Part shown: one piece after another, positions 8,345 through 16,874 of the stretch
Numbering within the stretch: the stretch's first letter is position 1
Layout: each line of letters starts with the position of its first letter
Assembly (NCBI RefSeq): GCF_047425865.1
Contig: NZ_CP179735.1
Source: Macrococcoides equi
GTDB taxonomy: Bacteria > Bacillota > Bacilli > Staphylococcales > Staphylococcaceae
Length of the DNA: 64,000 bases
Strand: one strand, 5' to 3'
Notes under the pieces: model-generated
What the model was told of the DNA's origin: nothing
Seen by the model: the letters and a program-made list of their open reading frames with translations, nothing else
Databases searched by the model: none
Position numbers and translations under genes: made by a program

Positions 8345-8956
8345 ATGGTAAAAATTATTATATTAGATGATCATGAATTATTTGGTCATGGCGTGGCTAA
8401 AATTATTGAGGCTGAAGATGATTTAAAGGTACTAAAGGTATTTACCGATCCTAAGCTGTTAACACACTATATTAAAACTTTAAATCCGAATATTGTTTTA
8501 TGCGATATAAAGATTAAAGATGTGAATGGTTTAAATATTGTTAAGGAATATTCTGTACAGTTTCCTAAAGTGAAGTTTATTATGCTGAGTGGTTATAATC
8601 TTGAGGAATATAAAATTAAAGCATATGAAAATGGGGCTGTTGGATTTATTTTAAAGGATGAATCGACAGATAAGCTTGTGGATGGTATACGTGCGGTATA
8701 CTATTTTAATCAGAATTTAAAGAATGAAACATTGCTAGCAAAACCATTACTGAGTAATAAAGAAAAAGAAATCTTACGTATGGTTGCCAAAGATATGAAA
8801 AATCAGGAGATTAGTGATGCTTTATTCATCAGTAAACGTACAGTTGAATATCATATTACAAAACTCATTCGTAAATTAAATGTAGAGTCCAGACTTGGAG
8901 CAGTGATTAAAGGTATTCAGCTTGGAATTATTGAGGAAAGTGAAACAAAGTTATAG
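8345..8956 (+). CDS. comA: ComA-like response regulator (NarL/LuxR family)
   Basis: 203 residues. The receiver domain has the acidic pocket LDDHE at the N-terminus, the phospho-acceptor Asp 54 in VLCDIKIKD, and the conserved Lys in FILKDES. After a linker comes a LuxR-type helix-turn-helix (LSNKEKEILRMVAKDMKNQEISDAL, ISKRTVEYHITKLIRKL) from about residue 136. It should be phosphorylated by the upstream kinase and bind dyad sites as a dimer. GGAGGTG precedes the ATG, 13 bases after the kinase stop. It is the last gene before a strong terminator. Targets are unknown. Confidence 0.85.
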   Translation: MVKIIILDDHELFGHGVAKIIEAEDDLKVLKVFTDPKLLTHYIKTLNPNIVLCDIKIKDVNGLNIVKEYSVQFPKVKFIMLSGYNLEEYKIKAYENGAVGFILKDESTDKLVDGIRAVYYFNQNLKNETLLAKPLLSNKEKEILRMVAKDMKNQEISDALFISKRTVEYHITKLIRKLNVESRLGAVIKGIQLGIIEESETKL

Positions 8957-8969
8957 GTATTATTAATAG

Positions 8970-9020
8970 ACCGATTCCACTGATACGTCGAAAAGATTTA
9001 TCAGTGGAATCGGTTTTTGT
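8970..9020 (+). terminator. Rho-independent terminator of the comXQPA operon
   Basis: ACCGATTCCACTGATA and its complement ATCAGTGGAATCGGT form a long stem around a loop of about 14 bases, followed by TTTTTGTTTT. It closes the four-gene operon. Confidence 0.9.
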
Positions 9021-9039
9021 TTTGAATGTTTGCCTTATC

Positions 9040-9438
9040 TCAAAGTGTATCAATATTGATGATATCCATAAAGGAAATAAAACGAGTGTCTCCATTTGCA
9101 AGTGAGCCGATAATAATGGCAGCCCATTGATCAATCTTCTCGATGGTCATATCCACTGACTGGATATACCCGTCTACATAATAATCGATTTTAATATTTT
9201 TATGTTGAGCGAGAGCGATATGCAATGTTTCATTAATTTCCTGCATGCGATCTTCAGACAACTCAGGACGTTCAATTTTATTTTGGTTTTCAATTTGACG
9301 TCTGACATCTTCAAATTGCTGGGGCATGGTTGCAAAAGGTGCCCATTTAATCATACCGCGGCCTTTTGGAATATTACGATTAAGTTTATGCTGTTCAACT
9401 TTTCTGTAATCTGTTTCACCATAAATAGGGTGTATCAT
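9040..9438 (-). CDS. YolD-like protein under SOS control
   Basis: 132 residues. The N-terminal half (GMIKWAPFATMPQQFEDVRRQI) and the beta-rich C-terminal half (NIKIDYYVDGYIQSVDMTIEKID, FISFMDIINI) match the YolD-like family. In Bacillus such genes sit beside the Y-family polymerase UvrX and are induced by DNA damage. Here no polymerase is adjacent; dinB lies about 47 kb away. A LexA box is found 34 bases upstream of the start (see 9472-9484). GGATG precedes the ATG. Biochemical function unknown; a role in damage tolerance is inferred from family and box. Confidence 0.8.
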   Translation of the reverse strand: MIHPIYGETDYRKVEQHKLNRNIPKGRGMIKWAPFATMPQQFEDVRRQIENQNKIERPELSEDRMQEINETLHIALAQHKNIKIDYYVDGYIQSVDMTIEKIDQWAAIIIGSLANGDTRFISFMDIINIDTL

Positions 9439-9471
9439 CTTCTCACATCCTTAATCTTTTCTTTTATTATA

Positions 9472-9484
9472 CGAACATACGTTC
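9472..9484 (-). promoter_or_regulatory. LexA (SOS) box upstream of the YolD-like gene
   Basis: CGAACATACGTTC contains GAAC-N4-GTTC, the core of the Gram-positive LexA/DinR operator. It lies 34 bases upstream of the YolD-like start codon, where it would overlap a promoter. Confidence 0.8.
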
Positions 9485-9497
9485 TATTTTTCAACGC

Positions 9498-9530
9498 AAA
9501 TAAGCAGTGGAATTTTCCACTGCTTATTTG
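9498..9530. terminator. Terminator of the MFS gene
   Basis: AAATAAGCAGTGGAA/TTCCACTGCTTATTT is a perfect 15-bp inverted repeat overlapping the stop codon of the minus-strand transporter gene, with a T run beyond it on that strand. Confidence 0.85.
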
Positions 9531-10765
9531 TTCGTCTTAAATTGATGCTGACCAGGTAAGTTGAGTGCCGTAACAATCAGTATGACACCGATCACCCCAA
9601 GTAAAGCGACATACACACTCATCATCACACTATTGAGTACGACACCTATAATTAGTCCTGAACTGGCAACGAGTCCTGCACCACTATATCCTAATGAGCT
9701 GAATGCAACATAACTTGCACGAGCATCGTCAGGCATCAGTTTTGCCATATAAGTTGAATAGATAGGACTTTGAATGAGTTCGCCGATGGTCGCAAATAGT
9801 ATACAAAGCATCAGTATCCACCATACTGAGAGTGTATGGGTCAGTGCATAGCCAAATGTATACATTAATCCTCCGATGACGAGCATTGTACGTTGGTTAA
9901 AGGGTTCAACTATTTTATTGATAAGAAATGTTATGGTTACAACAAGGATAGTATTTTCGATTAACATGATACTCATCATTCGTACGCCATCAACGTGTAT
10001 ACCAAACAAATTAATAGGCTTAAATACTTCGTGGAGTCTGACACCGATGTAGTTAGTCAGTGCAAATTCTGCTGAGAAGATAAATACAGCTGCTGAAGTA
10101 AATAGGACAAAGCGCGTATCCTGTAAAGCTATTTTGTATTTACCGAATAAATCACGTAGCCAATGTGTATTTACAATAACTTTCTCTTTTTTTGTAGTAG
10201 GATCTTTTAAAAAGCGATAAAAGATCACTGTATTCGCAATCATGATTGTGATAATAATGATAAATAACAGAAAGCGATGTTCTTTATAGAACAATCCACC
10301 GAGGGCAGTACCGATTGCTGTGGCTAAATTATTTGTCCAGTAGGTGGTAACATATACGGATTTTCTGCTGGACTCATCCGTAGAATCAATGATTAATGCT
10401 TCGAGCGCAGGAAAAATCATGGCTCCCGGTATAGATAAACACATAAAGATTATGGCAACCATCCATGCCATATTAATATCAGGATGAATAAAGACAGCCA
10501 TAAAAATAAACAGGACAGCAAATAGTGATTGCCCCCAGATAAGCTGTCTTTTACGGCTGAAGCGATCAGCAAAGTATCCACCGATTAAATTACACAGTAG
10601 GCTTACGATAACATTAGTCGACATCAAAATACCTGATGTTACTTTACCGAGTTCATCAGCAATATATAACACCATAAATGGCATAACACTCATAGAGGCA
10701 GTATGGTCAAAAAAACCACATATAATACGTAGTTTAACATTAGCAGGGAAGTCTTTAAATTTCAT
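9524..10765 (-). CDS. Major facilitator superfamily transporter
   Basis: 413 residues with about 12 transmembrane helices. The MFS signature between helices 2 and 3 is present as GGYFADRFSRKRQ. The N-terminus (MKFKDFPANVKLRIICGFFDHTAS) resembles MdtH/YttB-like drug efflux permeases. The substrate is unknown. It is on the same strand as the spe operon, but the terminator after speB separates them, so a polyamine role is not supported by operon structure. GAGGTATC lies before the ATG. A weak CodY-like sequence (10807-10821, 12 of 15 positions) lies about 42 bases upstream. Confidence 0.85.
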   Translation of the reverse strand: MKFKDFPANVKLRIICGFFDHTASMSVMPFMVLYIADELGKVTSGILMSTNVIVSLLCNLIGGYFADRFSRKRQLIWGQSLFAVLFIFMAVFIHPDINMAWMVAIIFMCLSIPGAMIFPALEALIIDSTDESSRKSVYVTTYWTNNLATAIGTALGGLFYKEHRFLLFIIIITIMIANTVIFYRFLKDPTTKKEKVIVNTHWLRDLFGKYKIALQDTRFVLFTSAAVFIFSAEFALTNYIGVRLHEVFKPINLFGIHVDGVRMMSIMLIENTILVVTITFLINKIVEPFNQRTMLVIGGLMYTFGYALTHTLSVWWILMLCILFATIGELIQSPIYSTYMAKLMPDDARASYVAFSSLGYSGAGLVASSGLIIGVVLNSVMMSVYVALLGVIGVILIVTALNLPGQHQFKTNK

Positions 10766-10830
10766 GAAGATACCTCATATTTTCTCTTTTCCTCATTATA
10801 TTTCATAATAATCAGAAAATATAGATAAAA

Positions 10831-10866
10831 AAATAAAGTCGGGACATTTGTCCGGACTTTATTTTG
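10831..10866. terminator. Terminator of the polyamine operon
   Basis: AAATAAAGTC-GGGACATTTGTCC-GGACTTTATTTT is a strong inverted repeat overlapping the speB stop codon, with T-rich sequence on the minus strand. Confidence 0.85.
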
Positions 10867-11707
10867 TAATCGAAAGCATTAATTCTCTTGCAACTTTTGC
10901 AGCAACAGCATTAGAAACGCCACTATGGTCGTATGGTGGTGACAATTCTACGATGTCAGCTGCAACGACTTTTAATTGTTCAAAGACTTTAAACGCTGGT
11001 TCAAGTTCTTTATATGTTAACCCACCTGGTTCAGGTGTTCCTGTGCCCGGGAAGATTGATGGATCTAAACAATCTAGGTCGATAGTAACATAGACTGGTG
11101 TATCCTTTAAAATTTGAGGTAAGTCTTTCAGCGTATCAATTGAGAACTTTTCTAAAGTAGTATGTGTATCACTCCAGTCAAATTCTTCTTTCGTACCTGA
11201 ACGAATACCATATTGATAGATTCGACCATCTCCAACGATGTCATGAATTCTACGTACAACAGTCGCGTGTGATAATGGTTCACCCATATAATCATCACGT
11301 AAATCTGTATGTGCATCCAGTTGAACGAGTACTACATCCGGATACTTCTCATGTACGGCACGGAATGGACCAAGCGTTACTAAGTGCTCCCCGCCAATCA
11401 TAAATGGTAATTTGTTCGCATTTAAAATGGTACGTGCAGTGTCTTCTAATTCATCTAATACTTTTTCTTTATTGCCGATTGTAATATCAACATCACCAGT
11501 ATCAATAATCTTTACATCTTCTAAGTCTTTGTTAAGGTACGGACTATATGTTTCTAAGCCATAAGACTCAGAACGAATTGCATCCGCTGCAAAACGTGTA
11601 CCTGGTCTGTTAGATACTGTACCATCGAATGGTGCACCGTAAATCACTGTCGTTGCTTCTTCAAATGAAGCTTCGCAACTCATGTATACATGCTTATTCG
11701 GTTTCAT
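10859..11707 (-). CDS. speB: Agmatinase
   Basis: 282 residues of the arginase/agmatinase (ureohydrolase) family. The binuclear manganese ligands are visible: GGEH (105-108), DAHTD (131-135) and DLDCLD (210-215), plus SHATVVRR. The enzyme hydrolyses agmatine to putrescine and urea. It is the last gene of speA-speD-speE-speB, and its start overlaps the speE 3' end by 14 bases. Together with speA this gives the arginine-to-putrescine route. Agmatinase is favoured over arginase by this context. Confidence 0.93.
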   Translation of the reverse strand: MKPNKHVYMSCEASFEEATTVIYGAPFDGTVSNRPGTRFAADAIRSESYGLETYSPYLNKDLEDVKIIDTGDVDITIGNKEKVLDELEDTARTILNANKLPFMIGGEHLVTLGPFRAVHEKYPDVVLVQLDAHTDLRDDYMGEPLSHATVVRRIHDIVGDGRIYQYGIRSGTKEEFDWSDTHTTLEKFSIDTLKDLPQILKDTPVYVTIDLDCLDPSIFPGTGTPEPGGLTYKELEPAFKVFEQLKVVAADIVELSPPYDHSGVSNAVAAKVARELMLSITK

Positions 11708-12554
11708 CTGCTAACATCTCCTTAACAAATGTCGGTAACATAAATGCACCTGTATGGATGTCAGTATTGTAGTATTTTGTTTTGATACCAAGTTTGTTCC
11801 ATGCATCTAAATCAGCATCTTTTAACGGATCGAATGATTTTGAAGCAAAACCAAATAACCAATGTCCTGATGGATAAGTTGGCATATGGAATTGGTACAC
11901 ACGTGTAATCGGGAATAATCCTTTAATCTTAGAATGTGCACGTTTCATTTCATGTGCGTAAGATTCGTAATAAGGTGATTCGTGCTGGTTAATTAAAATA
12001 CCATCGTCTGTAAGTACTCGGTAACAGTTGTTATAGAAGTCGTGAGAGAATAAACCTTCACCAGGACCGATTGGGTCTGTTGAATCTACTAGGATAAGAT
12101 CATAGTAGCCGTCTTCTTTATTCTTCACGTAAGCCAGACCATCTTCAAATAATAATGTTACACGTGGATCTTCTAATTTTCCTGCTGTAATCGGTAAGTA
12201 TTCTTGTGACAGGCGTACTACGCGCTCATCGATTTCAACCATATCAATTTGTTCAATAGAGTCATAGCGCGTTAATTCACGTACAGTACCACCGTCACCG
12301 CCACCGATAACAAGCACGTTTTTAATGTTTGGATTAGTTGCCATTGCAACATGTGTAATCATATCGTGATAAACGAATTCATCTTTCTCGTTTACCATCA
12401 TTAAACCATCTAATGTGAAGAAAGTACCAAATTCTTCAGATTTGAAGAAGTCAATTTGCTGGAAAGGTGTTTTTTCAGTCAGAATATGCTCAGTTGTTTT
12501 AATAGAGAACTTTACATTATCCGTATGATTTTCTGTATACCATAAATCTAACAT
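11694..12554 (-). CDS. speE: Spermidine synthase
   Basis: 286 residues. An N-terminal beta-sheet domain precedes a Rossmann methyltransferase-like domain with GGGDGGT (84-90) and the catalytic DSTDP (157-161, Asp 157). It transfers aminopropyl from decarboxylated S-adenosylmethionine to putrescine. The length matches bacterial SpeE. AGGAGG lies before the ATG. It is third in the operon, between speD, which makes the aminopropyl donor, and speB, which makes the acceptor. Confidence 0.95.
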   Translation of the reverse strand: MLDLWYTENHTDNVKFSIKTTEHILTEKTPFQQIDFFKSEEFGTFFTLDGLMMVNEKDEFVYHDMITHVAMATNPNIKNVLVIGGGDGGTVRELTRYDSIEQIDMVEIDERVVRLSQEYLPITAGKLEDPRVTLLFEDGLAYVKNKEDGYYDLILVDSTDPIGPGEGLFSHDFYNNCYRVLTDDGILINQHESPYYESYAHEMKRAHSKIKGLFPITRVYQFHMPTYPSGHWLFGFASKSFDPLKDADLDAWNKLGIKTKYYNTDIHTGAFMLPTFVKEMLADETE

Positions 12555-12566
12555 GTATATTTCCTC

Positions 12567-12983
12567 CTATTTCTCTAATGGTTTGAATGATTCTACTTTG
12601 ATTTCACCGTTTGAATATTTTTCAATTTTATCTGCCATACCACGACCCATTTCGAATGAATCTGATAACTCAGCTTTTAATTTAGTTTGTAAGAACTCTT
12701 CAGCTTTCCAAGGATTAACTGAATCACCACAAGTAAATACGTCTACAGAAGCATAGCCATATTCTGGCCAAGTATGAATCGCTAAATGTGATTCAGAGAT
12801 GATAACAGCACCACTTACGCCGTATGGATTAAACGTATGGAAGCAACTTTCTACGATTGTTGCACCAGAAACAACTGCAGCTTCATTCATGATACGCTCA
12901 ATAGCATCATGGTCTTTTAAGATTTCTTTGTCACAGTTATAGTATTCGATTAATACGTGTCTACCTAAAGTTGTTAATTTCAT
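12567..12983 (-). CDS. speD: S-adenosylmethionine decarboxylase proenzyme (short bacterial class)
   Basis: 138 residues of the class 1B (SpeH-like) pyruvoyl enzyme. The self-cleavage site lies in ESHLAIHTWPEYGY: Glu 64-Ser 65, where Ser 65 becomes the pyruvoyl group. His 70 and Cys 85 (in FTCGD) are the processing and catalytic residues. It makes decarboxylated SAM for SpeE. The start overlaps the speA stop (TAATG), so translation is coupled. The C-terminus continues past the catalytic core with EMGRGMADKIEKYSNGEIKVESFKPLEK. Confidence 0.94.
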   Translation of the reverse strand: MKLTTLGRHVLIEYYNCDKEILKDHDAIERIMNEAAVVSGATIVESCFHTFNPYGVSGAVIISESHLAIHTWPEYGYASVDVFTCGDSVNPWKAEEFLQTKLKAELSDSFEMGRGMADKIEKYSNGEIKVESFKPLEK

Positions 12984-14494
12984 TATTTAATATCTCCCTT
13001 ATTGTCTATAATAAATACTTCATTTTTGTTTTCTGCACCAATTTTAATAATTGGTTGATCATTGATGAATGACCAGTAATCAATGACTTTCTGAGTAATT
13101 CTTTCACCGGCCATCAGTATCGGAATACCCGGTGGATAAATCATTAAACTTTCTGCGCATATTTCATCAAGTGCTTCACTTAATGGCACACTTTTCTTAT
13201 CAGCATAGAATACATCACGTAAGCCCATCATTTGTTCAGGAATATCCATCTGTTTTAAAGTAGGCGGTATCACTTCCTGCCTAGGATTATAATGATTGCT
13301 GCTAATATCTGAAAGCGCGTCGCAGAGTTTATTTAGCACTGCTTCATTATCCATGAAAGAAATAATCCCCATGATAATATTTGGTTCTGCAAGTTCCATC
13401 TGAATATCATAGTGGTTACGAAGCAGATGATAAACTTCAAATCCAGATAAATCAAGTGAATGGTCTATATAGATAGTCAGTTTTGTTTCATCGAGTTGTT
13501 GATGATAATTTGCATTGAATGTTTCAGTATCTATCATATGGAATCCAGGTACCTGATTAATTTTTTGTTTAAATTGTCTTACAAGCTGAATGTTGCGTTC
13601 AATGCGCTCTGTGCCATGTAATGCAAGATGCTGTCTTGCGATGTCCAGTGAAGACATCAGTAGATACGAAGCAGATGTTGATGTCAGCATATTGACAACA
13701 CTCTTAACTTTGTGATGATCAATTAACTCCCCGCGTACGAACAGTACACTAGTCTGTGTAAATGATCCACCTGTCTTGTGCAGTGAAGTTGCAGCCATAT
13801 CAGCATGTGCTTCCATTGAAGACATCGGTAATTCACTTGAAAATCTAAAGTGTGCACCATGTGCTTCGTCTACAAGTACAGGCATATTATGCTGATGTGC
13901 TAAATCTGTAATGGCTTTTAATTCACTCACGGCACCAAAGTAAGTCGGATTCATTAAGAAGATTGCACGTGCATCAGGGTGCTTGATGATTGCTTCTTTA
14001 ACACTTTTCACACTGATATTATGAGCAATCCCAAATGTTGTATCGAATTCCGGGATTAAATAAATAGGTGTAACATCTGCTAAGGCCATAGCATTCAGCA
14101 CTGATTTATGAACATTACGGGGTAGAATCAGTTTATCTTTAGGCTTACAAACGGAAAGAATCATCGCCTGGATGCCTGAAGTCGTTCCATTTAGAAGGAA
14201 GTGTGCATCGTCTGCTAAAAATAAATCCGCCATAAGACTTTGAGCTTGTTGAATCACACCCGTCGGATGATCAAAATTATCTAATCTTGGCATTGAATTA
14301 ATGTCGTGACGTAATGTACGTTCGCCGTAATAATTTAACTGATAACTTTTATCTAAACCACGTTTATGGCCAGGAACGTCAAAACTTGTGACATTTTCTT
14401 CTTCGTACACCTTTAATGCAGAGAATAAAGGTGTGTCAGTTTGGCGTTGTGTATTGATTGGTGTAAAAACTTTTTTTGATTGAGTGTTTACCAT
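12983..14494 (-). CDS. speA: Arginine decarboxylase (Orn/Lys/Arg decarboxylase, SpeA type)
   Basis: 503 residues from the ATG at 14494 (MVNTQSKKVF), chosen because AAGGAGTG lies just upstream; an in-frame upstream start at 14539 lacks one. A fold-type I PLP decarboxylase: DVPGHKRG near the N-terminus, VDEAHGAHF, and SLHKTGGSFTQ with the PLP lysine, followed by a C-terminal domain (LMIYPPGIPILMAGE). The Bacillus orthologue of this length acts on arginine, and the downstream agmatinase supports arginine over lysine or ornithine. First gene of the polyamine operon. Confidence 0.88.
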   Translation of the reverse strand: MVNTQSKKVFTPINTQRQTDTPLFSALKVYEEENVTSFDVPGHKRGLDKSYQLNYYGERTLRHDINSMPRLDNFDHPTGVIQQAQSLMADLFLADDAHFLLNGTTSGIQAMILSVCKPKDKLILPRNVHKSVLNAMALADVTPIYLIPEFDTTFGIAHNISVKSVKEAIIKHPDARAIFLMNPTYFGAVSELKAITDLAHQHNMPVLVDEAHGAHFRFSSELPMSSMEAHADMAATSLHKTGGSFTQTSVLFVRGELIDHHKVKSVVNMLTSTSASYLLMSSLDIARQHLALHGTERIERNIQLVRQFKQKINQVPGFHMIDTETFNANYHQQLDETKLTIYIDHSLDLSGFEVYHLLRNHYDIQMELAEPNIIMGIISFMDNEAVLNKLCDALSDISSNHYNPRQEVIPPTLKQMDIPEQMMGLRDVFYADKKSVPLSEALDEICAESLMIYPPGIPILMAGERITQKVIDYWSFINDQPIIKIGAENKNEVFIIDNKGDIK

Positions 14495-14553
14495 GAGACA
14501 CTCCTTTAAGAACTTATTTGTATTAAATATTATTTTCACTTAACTTATTGTAT

Positions 14554-14579
14554 GGTATTACTGTTGTTTTATTAATACC
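14554..14579. promoter_or_regulatory. Inverted repeat upstream of speA, candidate operator
   Basis: GGTATTA-N12-TAATACC is an exact 7-bp inverted repeat about 60 bases upstream of the speA start. A third GTATTAC lies at about 14593-14599. The position, between two divergent genes, fits an operator controlling the polyamine operon. The regulator is unknown. Confidence 0.4.
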
Positions 14580-14703
14580 AAACAAATTGTAATGTATTAC
14601 TAAACTATTAGCAATAAAAACTTTTATATTTTTATAAATAATTTTTAACTTTTCGCAATGTGCTGGTGAATTTGTTAGAATGAAGGAAACAGGAGGCGAT
14701 AAA

Positions 14704-15735
14704 ATGAGTGAGATAAAAGGTTTTATTGGATCTTATACGAAACAAGATGGTAAAGGTATCTATAGCTTCACAATTGATGCAGAAGAAAAAAAGATACGAA
14801 CAGTTGAAACAGCTTATGAAGTTCCTGCGTCTACTTATGTTATACAACACAACGACAAACTTTATGGGATAAAAAAAGTTGATGATAAAGCAGGTGTCCA
14901 AAGTTATCAGATTAAAGAAGATGGAAGTTTAGAAGTAATTAATGATAATCTGTCTTCAATTGATTCAGCGTGTCATATCTGGGTAACAAAAGACGGTAAA
15001 TATTTACTGGAAGCAGTGTACGGACCCGGTCTGGTTAGATTATACAAACTTGATCCAGCGACTGGAGAAGTTCTTGAACTCATTGATATTGCTGAACAGG
15101 AAGGCACAGGTCCTAATACTGATAGACAAGATCACGCGCATACACATTACGTTCAGGAAACACCAGACGGAAAGTATGCAGTCGCTGTTGATTTAGGAAC
15201 AGATGAAGTTATCACATTTACATTCGATGACAATGGATTGAAACGTGTGCATACATTAAATGTTGAACCTGGAATGGGTCCGAGACATTTAATATTTAAT
15301 GATAAAGGAAATTACGCCTATCTGTTTACTGAGTTAAGTAATGAAGTTGTAGTCTTAAAGTATGATGATGGTGTATTTGAGATTTTATCAAAATATTCGA
15401 CAGTTCCAGAAGATTTTACTGAAAATACACAAGGTGCCGCTGTTCGATTAAGTCATGACGGCAAATTTCTGTATGCATCTAATCGCGGACATCAGTCGTT
15501 AGCTGTGTTTAGAGTATTAAATGAAGGTGAGCAACTTGAATTAGTTGAAATAGTTAGCACAGGTGGAGATTGGCCACGTGATTTTAATATTGATGCAAGC
15601 GACCGTTTCTTATTATGCGCACACGAAGTAGACGGTGTGTTAAGTTTGTTTGAAAGAGATACTGAAACAGGCAGATTAACGTTACTTGAGAATGATAAAC
15701 GTGCTCCGGAAGGCGTATGTGTACAGTTTTTATAG
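14704..15735 (+). CDS. pgl: 6-phosphogluconolactonase-type beta-propeller protein
   Basis: 343 residues from ATG 14704 (MSEIKGFIGSYTKQDGKGIY), with GGAGG at a good distance; an ATG at 14680 has no binding site. It has the seven-bladed propeller pattern of the YbhE/Pgl lactonase family (PF10282 type), with repeats such as GPRHLIFNDKGNYAYLFTE and VRLSHDGKFLYASNRGHQSL and the family motif ACHIW...YVQETPDG. It probably hydrolyses 6-phosphogluconolactone in the oxidative pentose phosphate pathway. Substrate is by family only. Monocistronic, divergent from the spe operon. Confidence 0.82.
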   Translation: MSEIKGFIGSYTKQDGKGIYSFTIDAEEKKIRTVETAYEVPASTYVIQHNDKLYGIKKVDDKAGVQSYQIKEDGSLEVINDNLSSIDSACHIWVTKDGKYLLEAVYGPGLVRLYKLDPATGEVLELIDIAEQEGTGPNTDRQDHAHTHYVQETPDGKYAVAVDLGTDEVITFTFDDNGLKRVHTLNVEPGMGPRHLIFNDKGNYAYLFTELSNEVVVLKYDDGVFEILSKYSTVPEDFTENTQGAAVRLSHDGKFLYASNRGHQSLAVFRVLNEGEQLELVEIVSTGGDWPRDFNIDASDRFLLCAHEVDGVLSLFERDTETGRLTLLENDKRAPEGVCVQFL

Positions 15736-15740
15736 CAGGA

Positions 15741-15777
15741 AATCCTACCTCAAATAGATGAGGTAGGATTTTTTTAG
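15741..15777 (+). terminator. Rho-independent terminator
   Basis: AATCCTACCTCA/TGAGGTAGGATT stem with a short loop and TTTTTTT after it, six bases after the lactonase stop. Confidence 0.92.
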
Positions 15778-15789
15778 GTTTTCAGAGTT

Positions 15790-15865
15790 GAAAATCAAAG
15801 GTGAAATTGGTAGATCCCCAATTTCGATAGGAAAATCAGTGGTGAAATTGGTAAATCCCCAATTT
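15790..15865. repeat. Two-copy 41-bp tandem repeat with hairpins
   Basis: Copies at 15790-15824 and 15831-15865 (period 41) share GAAAATCA..GGTGAAATTGGTA and ATCCCCAATTT with two or three differences. Each copy contains the inverted repeat AAATTGG...CCAATTT, so each can form a small hairpin. It lies between the lactonase terminator and the broken NERD gene. Confidence 0.75.
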
Positions 15866-15881
15866 TGAACTTCATAAAACG

Positions 15882-16781
15882 TCATCTGTAATAGGTAAAA
15901 GGACCTTTTTTACGAATAGTGTAATGTTGATTTAAATACAATCTGATTTTCTCATCACTCACTAAACCTGTTGTCCACAATTTTAATAAATTTACGGTCA
16001 ATCTTTCAGTAGGATATATTAGTCGGATATCATCGATTGCTTTTGATAGGTAGTCATTACAAGAAACTTATTTATTGCAGGCAGGGCATTTAAATTTACG
16101 ATTCGAGAGTTTTTGATATATAGCGATATGACAATGACATGCTACTCCCATAGTCAGATCTTCAATAGAAATACGTTTCCTGAAGTTAAACTTTTCATCA
16201 TTTATATGAAGCGATAATAACTTTTGAGCTACGAATTCATCATAATCACAAATTCCTAAATTACTATTGTCTCTTATAATTTTTTTAATAGCATCATATT
16301 CCACAATATTATCCAGTGGTGTATATCCATATACTTTATAATCGGGATTGACGAAAGTGGAGTAATAATTGAAGGGCAAATCAATGTGGTTAAGTTTAAG
16401 TAGTTGTTTGAACAGTTTTATCGTTCGGTTACGTTGTATATTCATAATGTCAATTGGCTGATCATTCATAAAAAAGAAACGGTCATCTTTGTATTGAATA
16501 TCATAATGAAGATTTTTTATTTCAAAGATAAATATAATACTATTCATTATAATTAATGCATCTATTTGAAATATTTGTTTTTGAACAGTAAAGGTAAGAT
16601 TATTTAATACAAGTGCTGAACCAAGATGTTTTTTTACAATCTCATCAAATCGACGTTCTCCGTTAATACCTTTAATCCGCATACTAATCGCTTCGTTTTC
16701 ACTTTCAGTAAGTTGTGTCCTTAGACTCATCTGTAGTAAGTATGACAATTCATCATCGAATAATCTCTGTTTTAGTATCAT
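15882..16781 (-). pseudogene. NERD-domain protein interrupted by an in-frame stop
   Basis: The intact part (16068-16781, 237 codons) has a NERD domain (RIKGINGERRFDEIV, FQIDALIIMNSIIFIFEIKN) and a C-terminal zinc-binding start (CHCHIAIYQK, FKCPACNK). A TAA at 16068-16070 then ends the frame. The same frame continues for 61 codons to a TGA at 15882. It encodes a plausible C-terminal region, VSCNDYLSKAIDDIRLIYPT... ending RKKGPFTYYR, like the last part of full-length NERD proteins as I remember them. A single change of a tyrosine codon to TAA explains this. The N-terminal product may still be made: AAGGAG precedes its ATG. NERD proteins are nuclease-related and of poorly known role. Confidence 0.72.
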
Positions 16782-16874
16782 TTCGCTGCTCCTTATTTAT
16801 TATCAATGATAAAATGATTTTAACAATTATATATTAATAGGAAGTTAAATATTTGTAAAACTGGAGTGAAAAAC

